A stretch of DNA of 64,000 bases from Hanleya hanleyi. Lineage: Eukaryota; Mollusca; Polyplacophora; Lepidopleurida; Hanleyidae. The notes beneath the pieces were generated by a model. The model searched no databases and was not told the DNA's origin. It worked only from the letters and a program-made list of their open reading frames with translations. Of the stretch, positions 12,653 to 24,607 are shown in pieces. How positions within the stretch are numbered: the stretch's first letter is position 1; every line of letters starts with the position of its first letter. Both the position numbers and the translations under genes were made by a program. The DNA lies in contig JAVTVY010025275.1 of the NCBI GenBank assembly GCA_036873755.1, forward strand, positions 43,754 through 107,753, read 5' to 3'.

Positions 12653-13876
12653 ATTTCAATCTTTCTCGCCAATTAATAAATGAGATACAGCTCAGACAAG
12701 AATGATATTGACACATATTGATGTCGATGATAAAGGAGCATAACTCCGTCGAAAACCATCGAAATGGGTAAAAAATTAAATCTCACAGGACACATCTGCA
12801 GGATAGTATCTTCCATGGACGTGTCCAAGTTGTCAAATAGTAACTGGCTAAGTCCCGAGCAAGCATATACTGAAGTTGAAGAAAAAGGACCATACCTCTG
12901 GGGAAAGCCTGACAGAGCATATCTGCAAGATAATATCTTCCATGTTATAGTGTCGAAGTCATCCATCAAATAGTAGCTGAAAATGGCACGGACTGGCATA
13001 GACTGTATGACTGTCTGTCAAATCAAGGTAATGAAAGACAGTTGCACTGTAGCACTGCCTGTCAACCCAAGGTATTGAGGTATAGTTGCAGTGAGCTGAG
13101 CCAGGTGCCTCTCCTTCAGCGATTGGCCAGTCGAATTGTGCCATTTTTAATTAAGACCCGCTTTCTCATTGGTTCACTTGAAAAAAATGGCCATTCCCAT
13201 CTTTATACACAAATACGTGACTATCCCAGCTGGCTAATGACGTAGCACGGCCTCGTCTTCACGATCAAAATCTTAGGCTAATACGCAAATATTCCTGTTG
13301 TTGCGTCACACAATCATTAGCCCTCCGTCAGATGGGTTCAATATTATAGGTTAGGACAGGCATATTTTGATGTTGACAATAAAAGCAAAGATTGTAGGAC
13401 TGTATGTCAACTGAAGGTATTGACTGACAGTTACATTGAGCTGTGCCAGCTGCCTCGCCTCCAGCGATTGGTCAATCGAGTTGCACCATTTTTAATTAAG
13501 ACCCGCTTTCTCATTGGCTCAGTTTAATAAAAATATGGCCATCCCCATCTTCATACACAAATACGTGACTATCTCAGTTGGCATGTGACGTAGCAAGGAT
13601 TTGTCTTCACTCTCAAAATCTTGCGGCTAATACGCAAATGTTCTTGTTGTTGCATCACACAATCATTATAATAACCCTCCGTCAGGTGGGTGCAACATTA
13701 TAGGCTGGGACAAGCAGATATTGATTTTGACAATAAAGGGCCATAACTCTGGGGAAATCATCAAAATGGGTAAAAAGCATGACAATGCACACCTGGACAT
13801 GACTGGACCATGATCGTTAATTCTCCTGGTCTGCGGATGTTTATTCGAACCTGAATGAGTTTGATCCGGATAGAAA

Positions 13877-14457
13877 GGATATGTGACGACAATACGGGAA
13901 CTCCCTTGTGTGAGATGGTAATCAAACTGATTTTTTTTCAATCCAAAACCTGCCAAATCAGATTTTTCTAGAAGTTTACATACTGAAATATCAGCCTCGA
14001 ATAAACTGAGATGCTCCGTCATACAAAAATGGAGATATGATAGATCAAAATGTGCTCCTCGGCCTGTTTTGGTATTTTTGAGGCATTTACAGTGAGGATT
14101 TTCTCTTATAGCAAAAATATGACACCGCAAACCAAAACAAATTTGTCACACAATATATTAGGAAGGTTGTTTATTGGAAAGAACCACAAATGGTTTTGGT
14201 TTGAGGTGTCATATTTTTGCTACAGGAGAAAACCCTTCATGAAAATGCCCAAAAATACCAAAATAACCCCGGGAGCACATTTTGATCAATCATATCTCCA
14301 TTTTTATGCAACTGACCATCTCAGTTTTGTCGAAGGGGATATTTCAGTATGTAAACTTCAAGAAAAATCTTACATGGCAGGTTTTGAAGTGAAAAAAAAA
14401 TCGGCTTTATCATCATCACACACAAAGGAGTTTTTCGTATGTAAACGTCACATATCC
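13877..14457. mobile_element. long-arm foldback element, copy 1 (581 bp)
   Basis: Almost the whole element is an inverted repeat. The left arm starts GGATATGTGACG and reads through 'aaatggagatatgat' and 'aaatatgacacc'. The right arm is its reverse complement, ending CGTCACATATCC. Arms are ~270 bp with a short loop near 14130-14200. Units without it read 'gatagAAATTTgaaccg'; here AAA precedes and TTT follows the element. It therefore sits exactly at AAA^TTT with no target duplication. It has no coding capacity. Confidence 0.85.
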
Positions 14458-15751
14458 TTTGAACCGAAGATGCCGGCCGATAACGGCATAGTGTATGGAT
14501 GGATATACATGGGAAGGAACCAGTCTAGCTTGGATCTTTTGTTAACGTCTTTCGATTACAAAGTCGGAATTATAAAGTTACGAACAACAATTACGGGTGC
14601 TTGCTACTTAATGCTGGACCTGACGCTTGTATTGAAATGGACACTGATACACGAAGCACAAACGAAATTCAGATCTTTAGAAATAATTTATTCATTGGCA
14701 TAAAATAATCAGGTGTAGATGCTACACACAAAATACGGTTTCGAAGAAACGCAGGCGTTATTCAAACAATCAACGCAAACCCATTGCTTGATACATGTGG
14801 GGGAAATAGGGTATTCCAAAAAAGGTCGCTTGAAATTAACTTATCCATAAAACAGCGTCTCCATCATCACTTTCTAATTAGTTGTACGTTGTAACACATT
14901 CTCGTTGATACTGCGTGCAGAAAGACACCTTTCTTGAAAATGCTTTTAAATACCATGGTGCAATAATAGATGCAGTAAAACTGGAAATACTTTATTTAGG
15001 AATTCGATGCACTCGCGTTGTGCTGAATTTGAACGAAATTGTTTTAAATTTAGATCCACATGTTTTATTTTCCCCATATTCTGTGGTCAAATGCGTATTT
15101 AGACGTACAGCCGCAGAGATTATATAAATATATACCACATTTAAAACAATGGATATACTCCTTTCAGCATCGGCAACATCAAATAAATATGGATCAATAC
15201 AATACCTTCGCTCCTCCATGCAATACTACTTGAGCAAAGACATAAATCGATCGTTTCAACATTAAATACATTGGCAGAAAGGAAACCTGTACTTAAGCAC
15301 ATAAAACTGATTGATATATATTTTCAGTATCTGTTCGGTTATCTCTTGAATTATGAAATAAATTTACAGATTTCTGCGAAAAAATTGTTCTCCGCATGAA
15401 TCGGATTTCGGTGGAATTGTGAAAGACAATAATACTTAATGGGGTCTGTTGTAGAATAAACGATCTACAGCTCTTTGAATAAACAGATGTAGCAGATAAT
15501 TTGGGGCTACATGATATTAATTAACGAATATTTTACATTGTGCCTTAACTTTTGACCCCAACGCAGAAAGCTGTAATTCACATATCCCTTCCCTTCGAGA
15601 CTTGTTCAACCTTACATGGTATTTCATCAGTTCGTTTGTCAGATTGGGCCTACATGTACAGCCTTTCTGTATTAAAAAAAACACAGTGAGACACCAGGCA
15701 GTGCGAGTGCAGTATCAAATGAAGTCCAAATCTTACACCGGAAATAGAATG

Positions 15752-15960
15752 TCAGGCAATTGGACGTGTATCACAGTCGACATTCGCCAGCCAATCACAT
15801 TTGTTCTTGATCGTGGAGTAGCCACTTCCGGAAGGACATTTGATGCGGGCCACGATCCTCCCATGGTTGCATTTGTAGAATCTCATGCAGTGAGTTTCGT
15901 CCGCCACGTCACCATTCTTCTTACCCTCGCAGGGCTGGTCTATTATCGGACTGGCTGTGG
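15752..15960 (-). CDS. terminal CBM14 exon cassette A3
   Basis: Same exon frame, acceptor (ttctcttcatag^CC), phase and stop as the others. The only change from A1 is L to M right after the second cysteine (ETHCMRFYKC). All six cysteines and the DTRPIA tail are kept. Its parent unit is closer to A1 than to the adjacent A2. Function as a spliced terminal exon is inferred from phase compatibility with exons 1 and 2 at 29101 and 24608. Confidence 0.74.
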
Positions 15961-18452
15961 CTATGAAGAGAAGAGGAAACATATGGTCATGGCGAAATCT
16001 GATCACTGACATATCCACCCTCGCTAAACCAGAGTTTATATCTATAACCCTGGTACAGCTGGGGCGAGTTGGGTTCTTCGAAGATGTCATTGTAAATTAG
16101 GCCAAACGCAGCACAGAAGCAATAAGAGATTGCTTGGATGCATGCCCCCACCAACACATTTTTAGTATAGACGTGACAGACCCAAAGTGTTTGGGTCACA
16201 TTTAATTTTGACCCATACATTTTGGGTACCTCACGTCTATACCTAAAAATTCTGACAGTATATGCTGGGAAGGTGGGGGCGGGGGCGTAAATACATGCCA
16301 TGACATAATTTAGTTATCATTTGCGAGGTAAATATCAAACTTATTTGACAAGTAGTCAGGGGGCTACAGTACGGACAGGAAGGTAGGTGTCCTCTATAGT
16401 ATATATTGATATCGACCGGCTAAAATCTACTAAGACAATCTCAACATTGAAGATATTTTCATTGTCATTTCGAAAGTGACCGTATAATAATATTTTTGGA
16501 TTACCACCAGAGCAAGACACCCAACCGCCAGCACAATTTCAACCTTTTAAGCCAATTAATAAAGGAGATACAGCTCAGACAATAATGATATTGACACATA
16601 TTGATGTCGATGATAAAGGGGCATAACTCTGTCGAAAACCATTGAAATGGGTAACAAATTAAATCTCACAGGACACATCTGCAAAATAGTATCTTCAATG
16701 CACCTGTCCAAGTTTTCCAGCAAGCAGTAACTGAGCAAGGCCTGAGCAAGTATATACTGATATTGACGAAAAATGGCCATAACTGTTGGGAAAATCATCG
16801 AAACGGGTGAAAAACCTGACAGAGCATATCTGCAAGATAATATCTTCCATGTTAGTGTCGAGGTCATCCATCAAATAGTAGCTGAAAATGGGACGGACTG
16901 GCAGAGACTGTATGACTGTCTGTCAAATCAAGGTATTGAAAAACAGTTGCACTGTAGGACTGTCTGTCAACTCAAGGTATTGCGAGATAGTTGCAGTGAG
17001 CTGAGCCAGCTTCCTCCCCTCCAGCGATTGGTCAATCGAATTGTGCCATTTCTAATTAAGACCCGCTTTCTCATTGGCTCACTTAAAAAAATGGCCATTC
17101 CCATCTTTATACACAAATACGTGACTATCTCAGCTGGCTAATGACGTAGCACGGCCTCGTCTTCACGATCAAAATCTTAGGCTAATACGCAAATATTCCT
17201 ATTGTTGCGTCACACAATCATTAGCCCTCCGTCAGATGGGTTCAATATTATAGGTTAGGACAAGCATATGTTGATGTTGACAATAAAAGCAAAGATTGTA
17301 GGACTGTATGTCAACTGAAGGTATGACTGACAGTTACATTGAGCTGTGCCAGCTGCCTCGCCTCCAGCGATTGGTCAATCGAGTTGCACCATTTTTAATT
17401 AAGACCCGCTTTCTCATTGGCTCACTTCAATAAAAATATGGCCATCCCCATCTTTATACACAAATACGTGACTATCTCAGTTGGCATGTGACGTAGCAAG
17501 GATCTGTCTTCACTCTCAAAATCTTGCGGCTAATACGCAAATGTTCTTGTTGTTGCATCACACAATCATTATAATAACCCTCCGTCAGGTGGGTGCAACA
17601 TTATAGGCTGGGACAAGCAAATATTGATTTTGACAATAAAGGGCCATAACTCTGGGAAAATCATCAAAACGGGTAAAAAGCATGGCAATGCACACCTGGA
17701 CATGACTGGACGATGATCGTTAATTCTCCTGGTCTGCGGATGTTTATTCGAAGCTGAATGAGTTTGATCCGGATAGAAATTTGAACCGAAGATGCCGTCC
17801 GATAACGGCATAGTGTATGGATGGATATACATGGAAAGGAACCAGCTTGGATCTTTTGTTAACGTCTTTCGATTACAAACTCGGAATTATAAAGTTATGG
17901 ACAACAATTACGGGTGCTTGCTTGACCTGCCGCTTGTATTGAAATGAACACTGATACACCGGGAACAAACGAAATTCAGATGTTTAGAAATAATTTATTC
18001 ATTGGCATAAAATAATCAAGTGTACATGCTACACACAAAATACGGTTTCGAAGAAACGCGGGCGTTATTCAAACAATCAACGCAACCCATTGCTTGATAC
18101 ATGTGGGGGGAAATAGGGTATTCCAAAAAAGGTCGCTTGAAATTAACTTATCCATATAACAGGGTCTCCATCATCAGATCTAATTAGTTGTACATTGTAC
18201 CACATTCTCGTTAACGTTGATACAGCGTGCCGAAAGACAGCTTTCTGGAAAATGCATTTAAATACCATGGTGCAATAATAGATGTAGTAAAACTGGAATA
18301 TTTAGGAATTCGATGCACTCGCGTTGTGCTGAATTTGAACGAAACAGCTTCAAATTTAGATCCACATGTTTTATTTTTCCCATATTCTGTGGTCAAATGC
18401 GTATTTAGACGTACAGGCGCAGAGATTATATAAATATATATCACATTTAAAA

Positions 18453-19302
18453 CATGAGGCAGCACCTAAAAGGTGCAACAACCCCTCAGCCAGACAGTTT
18501 TAGTCAGTGTATTATTGGTACACAATGAATGGAAAATGCATATGTAAAAGCCTGAAAGATTCGGTTGAATTCAGCAGATGCTTTAGCAGTGGCTTGTAAA
18601 AGTTTAAAATGTTATAAATTCAGTGTGGTATGTTGGATAGAACTAAATATATAGTTTGACATATCATGTGCAAAAAATATTGCGGAAGAACAAAAATATT
18701 CTGGAAAAAAACAAAAGGTTGCAAGCCATTTTTGCTTTGAACACTTATAATAATCTGAACAATAATAAAAGTCTTCCGATTTTCAGTGGGAGCCAAGTAA
18801 TATAGAGTTTTTAATAGGAATACGAAGCTGCATGCGCATCTAAAACCCCTCGGCTCTGGGATCGATGCGGAATACCAAGTTTCGTATAGAACACTTAAAT
18901 GGTATCAGAGATGTACATCATTAAAAATTTTGCATAAATTAAAGATGGCCGCCAAGGCTTTAACCAATCGGGTCCAGATTCAATAAGCTTGTGGTTGACC
19001 GCCCAACAATCCTGAATACCAAATTTGAAGTCTCTAGCAGCAACGGTTTGGCTTCTAGACCGGTTACAAGAATTGTTGACGAATTTTCCGTGACGTTGCC
19101 ATGGAAACCGCAAAATTCAGCACAAATTCCCCAAATTCGAAACGCTTGTGGCTGACCACCCAATAATCCCGTATACCAAATTTAAAGTCTCTAGAACCAA
19201 CGGTTTGGCTTCTAGACCGGTCACAAGAATTGTTGACGACTGACGACCAGACGACCGGACGACGGGACGTACTTGCCCACGACAGCCTAATAGGCTGAGG
19301 GG
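18453..19302. mobile_element. 850 bp insert with hairpin ends, only in unit A4
   Basis: Splits the sequence 'cacatttaaaaaaatggttata' that is continuous in B3 and other units, with a likely TAAAA duplication (18448-18452 and 19303-19307). Both ends carry small hairpins: GCACC-TAAAA-GGTGC near the left, and CAGCC-TAAT-AGGCTG followed by AGGGG at the right. 'acccctcagcc' near the left is also the inverse of 'ggctgaggggt' at the right. The right half holds a ~156 bp tandem pair starting 'gcttgtgg' at about 18988 and 19144. I cannot assign a family. Confidence 0.7.
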
Positions 19303-19943
19303 TAAAAAATGGTTATACCCCTTTCAGCATCGGCAACATCAGATAAATATGGATCAATACAATAACTTCGTTCCTCCATGCAATAATACTTGAGCAAAGA
19401 CATAAATCGATCGTTTCAACATTAAATACATTGGCAGAAAAGAAACCTGTACTTTAGCACATAAAACTGATTGATATATATTTTCAGTATCTGTTCCGTT
19501 ATCTCTTGAATTATTAATTAAATTTACAGATTTTTGCGAAAAATTGCTCTCCGAATGAATCGGATTTCGGTGGAATTGTGAGAGACAATAATACTTAAAT
19601 ATTGTTGTACTGTATCCAAAAACACAAAATGTGGTACTCTGTATGTCCGAATGGAGTGTGTTGTAGAATAAACGATCTACAGCTCTTCGAATAAACAGAT
19701 GTAGCAGATAATTTGGGGCTACATGATATTAATTAGCGAATGTTTTACATTGTGCCTTAACTTTTGACCTCAACGCAGAAAGCTGTAATTCATATCTTCC
19801 TTCCCTTCCAGACTTGTTCAACATTACATGGTATTTCATCAGTTTGTTTGTCCGTAGGGGCCTACAGGTACAGCATTTCTGTACAGAAAACAGTGAGATA
19901 CCAGTATCAAATGAAGTCCAAATCTGACACCGGAAATAGAATG

Positions 19944-20152
19944 TCAGGCAATTGGACGTGTATCACAGTCGACATTCGCCAGCCAATCACATTTGTTCTT
20001 CCTCGATGAATAGCCACTTCCGGAAGGACATTTGATGCGGGCAACGATCCTCCCATGGTTGCATTTGTAGAATCTCAAGCAGTGGGTTAGGTCCGCCACG
20101 TCACCATTCTTCTTTTTCTCGCAGGGCTGGTCTATTATCGGGCTGGCTGTGG
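19944..20152 (-). CDS. terminal CBM14 exon cassette A4 (exon 3 of copy A)
   Basis: The cassette nearest to exons 1 and 2, so the default third exon of copy A. Acceptor ctcttcatag^CC, phase 1, six cysteines in the C-x13-C-x5-C-x10-C-x12-C-x7-C pattern, stop TGA after DTRPIA. With exon 1 (295 bases) and exon 2 (207 bases) the coding sequence is 711 bases and gives 236 residues, this domain spanning about residues 178-230. It differs from A1-A3 at several positions: K for G after CE, L in ADLTHC, and SR for TI in YSSRKNK. It is identical in protein to B3. Confidence 0.85.
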
Positions 20153-20232
20153 CTATGAAGAGAAGAGGTAACATATGGTCATGGCGAAATCTGATCACTG
20201 AAATATCCACCCTCGCTAAACCAGAGGTTATA

Positions 20233-20887
20233 GTTTAGCAGGAAATATAGGTTCCCATGCACCCCACTAAAACTAAATTCCAAAATGATTTTTAGCACCC
20301 CGAGGACATCTACTTGGAAAAATTTGATTTTGCTGGGGGAAAAAATGACCCATGGTATCCTGATTAGCATATTTCCAAGATGGCTGCCATCCGCATCCAT
20401 TAAAACACTAAGTGTCTTATGTCAGTAAATAATGAGTCGATTTTGATGAACTTGATGTCGCTATTATGGTTTTCTGCGGTGCAGAATTGATTTCCGAAGT
20501 TTTTAAAACGATTTAAAGTCAAGGTCACATGATTCAGGCGAAGGTCGATGTCATTTTGGTAAAAAAATGTTTCATTTCATTTTCCGAAATGCATTATGTT
20601 TACCCAGCTCGCATATAGTGATAGAAGCTTACTTATTGGTTTAAACAGTTTTACTTCTCTTTTTTCTAAATCTATTGGTGAAGGTGCATGCTGCTTCAAC
20701 AGTAAATGCTTGATTCCTGTGAACTAATATCTTAGCAATTATCAAGCTTAATTAACCATGGTGAACAAGAAGAGGAAAAGTGAACAAAGTTCAGATGCGT
20801 CTGAATCGTCTGTGAAACAGAAGTGTCTTACCTCCACTTGTGTGTTGCACACCCCCAAGGTACCTGGTGATAATCCATTCACCTGTT
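20233..20887 (+). mobile_element. insert with KKRK-type ORF, truncated copy in A4
   Basis: Begins 'gtttagcagg' after TTATA, like the fuller copy at 40540-41173. Its right end is deleted together with neighbouring unit sequence, so it joins directly to 'gggcgagttgtg'. It contains an open frame from ATG 20758 in a strong initiation context (aaccATGG), starting MVNKKRKSEQSS. The frame soon runs out of the insert. Unknown element. Confidence 0.6.
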
Positions 20888-21329
20888 GGGCGAGTTGTGT
20901 TCTTGGACGATGTCATTGTAAATTAAGCCAAACACAGCACAGAAGAAATATGAGATTGCCTGGATGCAGACCCCCGCCACCACTTTTTCTTTAGTATAGA
21001 CGTTACAGACTCAAAGAGTTTAAGTCACATTTCATTTTGACCCATACATTTTGGGTACCTCATCTCTATACCCAAAAATTTTGACAGTATATGTGGGGGA
21101 GGGGGGAGGGGGCGAGGGCGTAAATACATGCCATGACATAATTTAGTTATCATTTGAGAGGTAAGTATCAAACTACACTACAGACAGGAAGGTAGGTATC
21201 CTCTGTAGTATATATTGATATCGACGGGCCATAACTCTAGGTATTAAGCATCAACTAAGACAATCTCAACCTTGAAGACATTTCCATTGTCATTTCGACA
21301 GTGATCGTAAATTAATATTTTCGTTATTT

Positions 21330-21440
21330 TGAGATTACACTGTCTCAGTATAGCACAGATTCTATTGATGAGAATTGGTCGAGTGCCCTGCGGGATTCGA
21401 ACCGGCAACCACCAGAGCAAGGCACTCAACCGCCAGCAGA
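21330..21440 (-). repeat. tRNA-derived SINE-like module in unit A4
   Basis: The minus-strand B box GGTTCGAATCCC and the A-box-like segment are retained. Confidence 0.55.
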
Positions 21441-22254
21441 ATTTCAACCTTCCTCGCCAATTAATAAAGGAGATACAGCTCAGACAAGAATGATATTGAC
21501 ATATATTGATGTCGATGATAAAGGGTCATAACTCTGTCGAAAACCATCGAAATAGGTAACAAGTTAAATGTCACGGTACACATCTGCAAGATAGTATCTT
21601 CCATGTACGTGTCCAAGTTCTCCATCAAATAGTAACTGAACAAGGCAGGGGCAAGCATATACGGATGTTGACGAAAAAGGGCCATAACTGTGGGGAAAAT
21701 CATCGAAACGGGTGAAAAACCTGACAGTGCATATCTGCCAGATAATATCTTCCATGTTAGTGTCGAAGACATCCATCAAATAGTAGCTGAAAATGGCAGG
21801 GACTGCCATAGACTGTATGACTGTCTGTCAAATCCAGATATTGAAAGACAGTTCCACTATAGGACTGTCTGTTAACTCATGGTATTGAGAGACAGTTGCA
21901 GTGAGCTGAGCCAGCTGCCTCACCTCCAGCGATTGGACAATCGAGTTTCACCATTTCTAATTAAGACCCGCTTTCTCATTGGCTCACTTTAAAAAAAAAG
22001 TGGCCATCCCCATCTTTATAGACAAATACGTGACTATCTCACTTGGCATGTGACGTAGCACGGATTTGTCTTCACTCTCAAAATGTTGCGGCTAATACGC
22101 AAATGTTCTTGTTTTTGCATCACATAATCATTAGCCCTCCGTCGGGTGGGTGCAACATTATAGGATGGGACAAGCAAATATTGAGGTTGACAATAAAGGG
22201 CCATAACTCTGGGGAAATCATCAAAATGGGTAAAAAGCATGACAAAGCACACCT

Positions 22255-22800
22255 ACATAATATTATAATACTAAGCAATTCTTTCGAATTTACAAACTTC
22301 TGTAAGAGAGATACAGCCGGGACAACAAAGTACTATGGTATATAATGAAGTCACCAAGAAAGTAAGATAACTTGTAAATGTTTTTAAAAACATGACAGTG
22401 CACATATAAAATTCACTAAGCTTTTTCCTTCTAAGTTTTGAAGTTGCCCATAAAATAGTAACCGACATATGGGCCGGACAAGCATAAATTGACGTCGATG
22501 AGAAGTGCCTATATCTCTGGGGAAGATCATCTAAACCTGAAAAAGCCTCTGACTGTGCACATATGCAAGGAAATAAGCAGCTTCCATATAAGTTTCGAAG
22601 TAGCCAGTTTCTTAAAATCTTGAAACTTATAAAGATAATATCTTCGTGTTTTCCAGTGTCCCTTTTTCGCTCAAATTCGAAATTCTGCAAACAAAATTAC
22701 AAATATCGCCGGGATAAGTTTGGCCATGGAATAAGCGGACACACGGACTAACGGACAAAGTTATTCCTATGATTAAAGAGTGGATACAGAAGATAAGCAC
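22255..22800. repeat. further copy of the 'ctctggggaa(a/g)atcat' repeat family
   Basis: Diverged copy of the same repeat style as inside the array units. It ends in a 'cggacacacggactaacggacaaag' type tail near 22735-22765 that looks like the 3' end of the family. No gene is seen. The equivalent in copy B is 55621-56150. Confidence 0.5.
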
Positions 22801-22859
22801 GCAAGGTAAGGTGTAAGGTGTTTGGCCAATAAGATTATTTGTTCTATTTGACCACGGTA

Positions 22860-24340
22860 TGCGATCACATGACAAATTATCTCAGGTTCACTTTGATGAA
22901 AGTGGGCGGATGATAGTCTACTATCCAAAATGATCTGGGTTTCAAATTCGGAGGGATGCCACATGGAAATCTGGTACCCTGTGCCCTGGTAAATTGAAGT
23001 GGTCTCCTTTGGGCTTTTGTCTTCTGTTGTGGTTGATGTCACATCTATGTCCATTCATCCGTTTCCTTAGTGTCTGTCCCGTTTCCACGATGTAAACTAC
23101 AGTAGGACATTTCTGACCGGGAATAGCGTAGACGACGTTAGAAGACGCACAGGGGTGTATGTACCCTTGATGGAGAACTTGGTTTGGTTAGGACCAGTGA
23201 TTTTGATTAGGTCACAGAGTAGACATTTGGCACGTCCTTGTTACATGAAGTGGTACCGTTGCGGGCTGTATCGCTGGGAAGGGCTTCGAAGATTGGTTGT
23301 TCCTTCGGGTTAGTAGATTGATGGAAGGCGATGACGGGCTTTTTGGCGAAGATCTTTTGGAAGGACATCTTCATTAAGAATGGGTTATAGATCATTCACA
23401 ATACGCCGTAGAGGTTTAACTTGTGTGTAGGTAACCACAAGTGGAACTTTATTCTCTTCGTGGCGACGGCGGTACTGAAGTAGATTTTCTCGTGTTAATC
23501 TGGTAGCCGTAGAAATGTGTTGGTCTACTGTTTGTGGTTTGTACTTGAGGCTTTTAAAGGCGTCTCTTTAAGGGCGAGGTATCGCGATCTTTGGGGTTGG
23601 AGCAAAGACGTTGATAACGGAGGGCTCGGATGTATACTATGGGCATAGTGGTGTGCGGCGGATGGAAACTGAAGGCTTGAATGTAGCTGTACTTTTCGTT
23701 TGGCTTCCGGTACAGAGAGGCGTCTATGTGGCCTTCTCTATCGAGAATCGAGGAAGTGGATCTGGTTGATTGAAGATTCAAGGGCCATGTTGACACTATG
23801 GTGCAAGGCGTTGAAATCTCGATGAAACTGTTGTAGTGCTGGTTGGCCATGCGTCCATATAACAAAAATATCACCAATGAAAAGCACGTATACTAGTGGG
23901 ACTAGATGGTGGGACTAAATTGGCCGAGAATATGTTGGAATATTATGGGGCCATCCGGGTTGCTATATGGCAGTTCCGTTTGTCTGTAGGCACATAAGCT
24001 GATGAGGAGTTGTTGTGTGGTGTGTCGTTAACGACCTGTATTCCATCTACATGGAATATCGGTGTACAGCACCCGAACGTCCAGTCCAGTGGTTGTTAGT
24101 GTAATGAGTTTTGGCCAGTGGTTGATGTCAGCTCACTGTCAATGTAGCTGGATACATTCTCTGTGAGGGTCCCGATAACGGATACAATAGGGCGGCCAGG
24201 GTTGCTCGATTTCTGAATTTTGGGCATAATACAGAAAGCCCCTGGCCGTGGCTCGATGGGAAGTAATGCCTCCAAGTTCTTGTGATCTCCATAAGGAAGG
24301 TGCTTCGGCACTTTTTTTACTTACTTCTAAGCTCTTTTTA
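22860..24340 (-). pseudogene. Penelope-like retroelement relic (RT plus GIY-YIG), in intron 2 of copy A
   Basis: Minus-strand frames, broken by stops and shifts, give pieces of a Penelope-type reverse transcriptase. One carries 'FCIMPKIQKSSNPGRPIVS' (from about 24240), another 'FIGDIFVIWTHG' near 23870 where family members have a DD pair, and others read 'DREGHIDASLYRKPN' and 'NGTTSCNKD'. Downstream comes a GIY-YIG-like segment, 'NVVYAI' followed by 'TVVYIVETGQTLRKRMNG' around 23040-23130, with V in place of the second motif's G. Order RT then GIY-YIG is that of Penelope-like elements. The 5' part is missing and both active sites look damaged, so it is dead. It lies in the same strand sense as the host gene. 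Confidence 0.8.
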
Positions 24341-24607
24341 GTCGTTCATACTACACATACTAACACGGCTATCCTCAGTTTCTGCAGTACATATATGTAA
24401 TACCATGCAGGCTACTACCAATACACAGCTTCCAATCTGTCCTACCAGATACAAATTAACTAGAAGTGTGTTTCATTAGATTGGACTATGAAAATTGTGT
24501 TTCAATTTTTGAATTGACCAATCAATTTTTTGTTATCCTATAGCACCTCCCACGTGATACAAGATTTAATATCTGTTGACGAGAAATATATAAAACAATG
24601 TACTTAC

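Larger units (their letters stand above)
10373..13804. repeat. tandem array A, unit A2
   Basis: The shortest unit (~3.4 kb) and the least interrupted. It lacks the A1 insert, the foldback of A3 and the inserts of A4, so it is the best proxy for the ancestral unit. Confidence 0.8.
13805..17708. repeat. tandem array A, unit A3
   Basis: Resembles A1 more than its neighbour A2. A1 and A3 share a deletion after 'caataatactta' that A2, A4 and B3 lack, and their cassette exons differ by one base. A3 has lost the SINE B-box segment (16500-16505 runs straight into 'ccaccagagcaag') and has gained a 581 bp foldback element. Confidence 0.78.
17709..22254. repeat. tandem array A, unit A4 (promoter-proximal)
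   Basis: The last unit of array A and the one nearest exon 2. It is enlarged by two inserts (18453-19302 and 20233-20887). From about 19308 rightwards it is near-identical to unit B3, forming the left part of the segmental duplication. Confidence 0.78.

Noticed and set aside
13877..14457. Calling the foldback a Helitron because of insertion between A and T
   Set aside because: It lacks TC at the 5' end and a hairpin plus CTRR at the 3' end, and is symmetrical. Left as an unassigned foldback.
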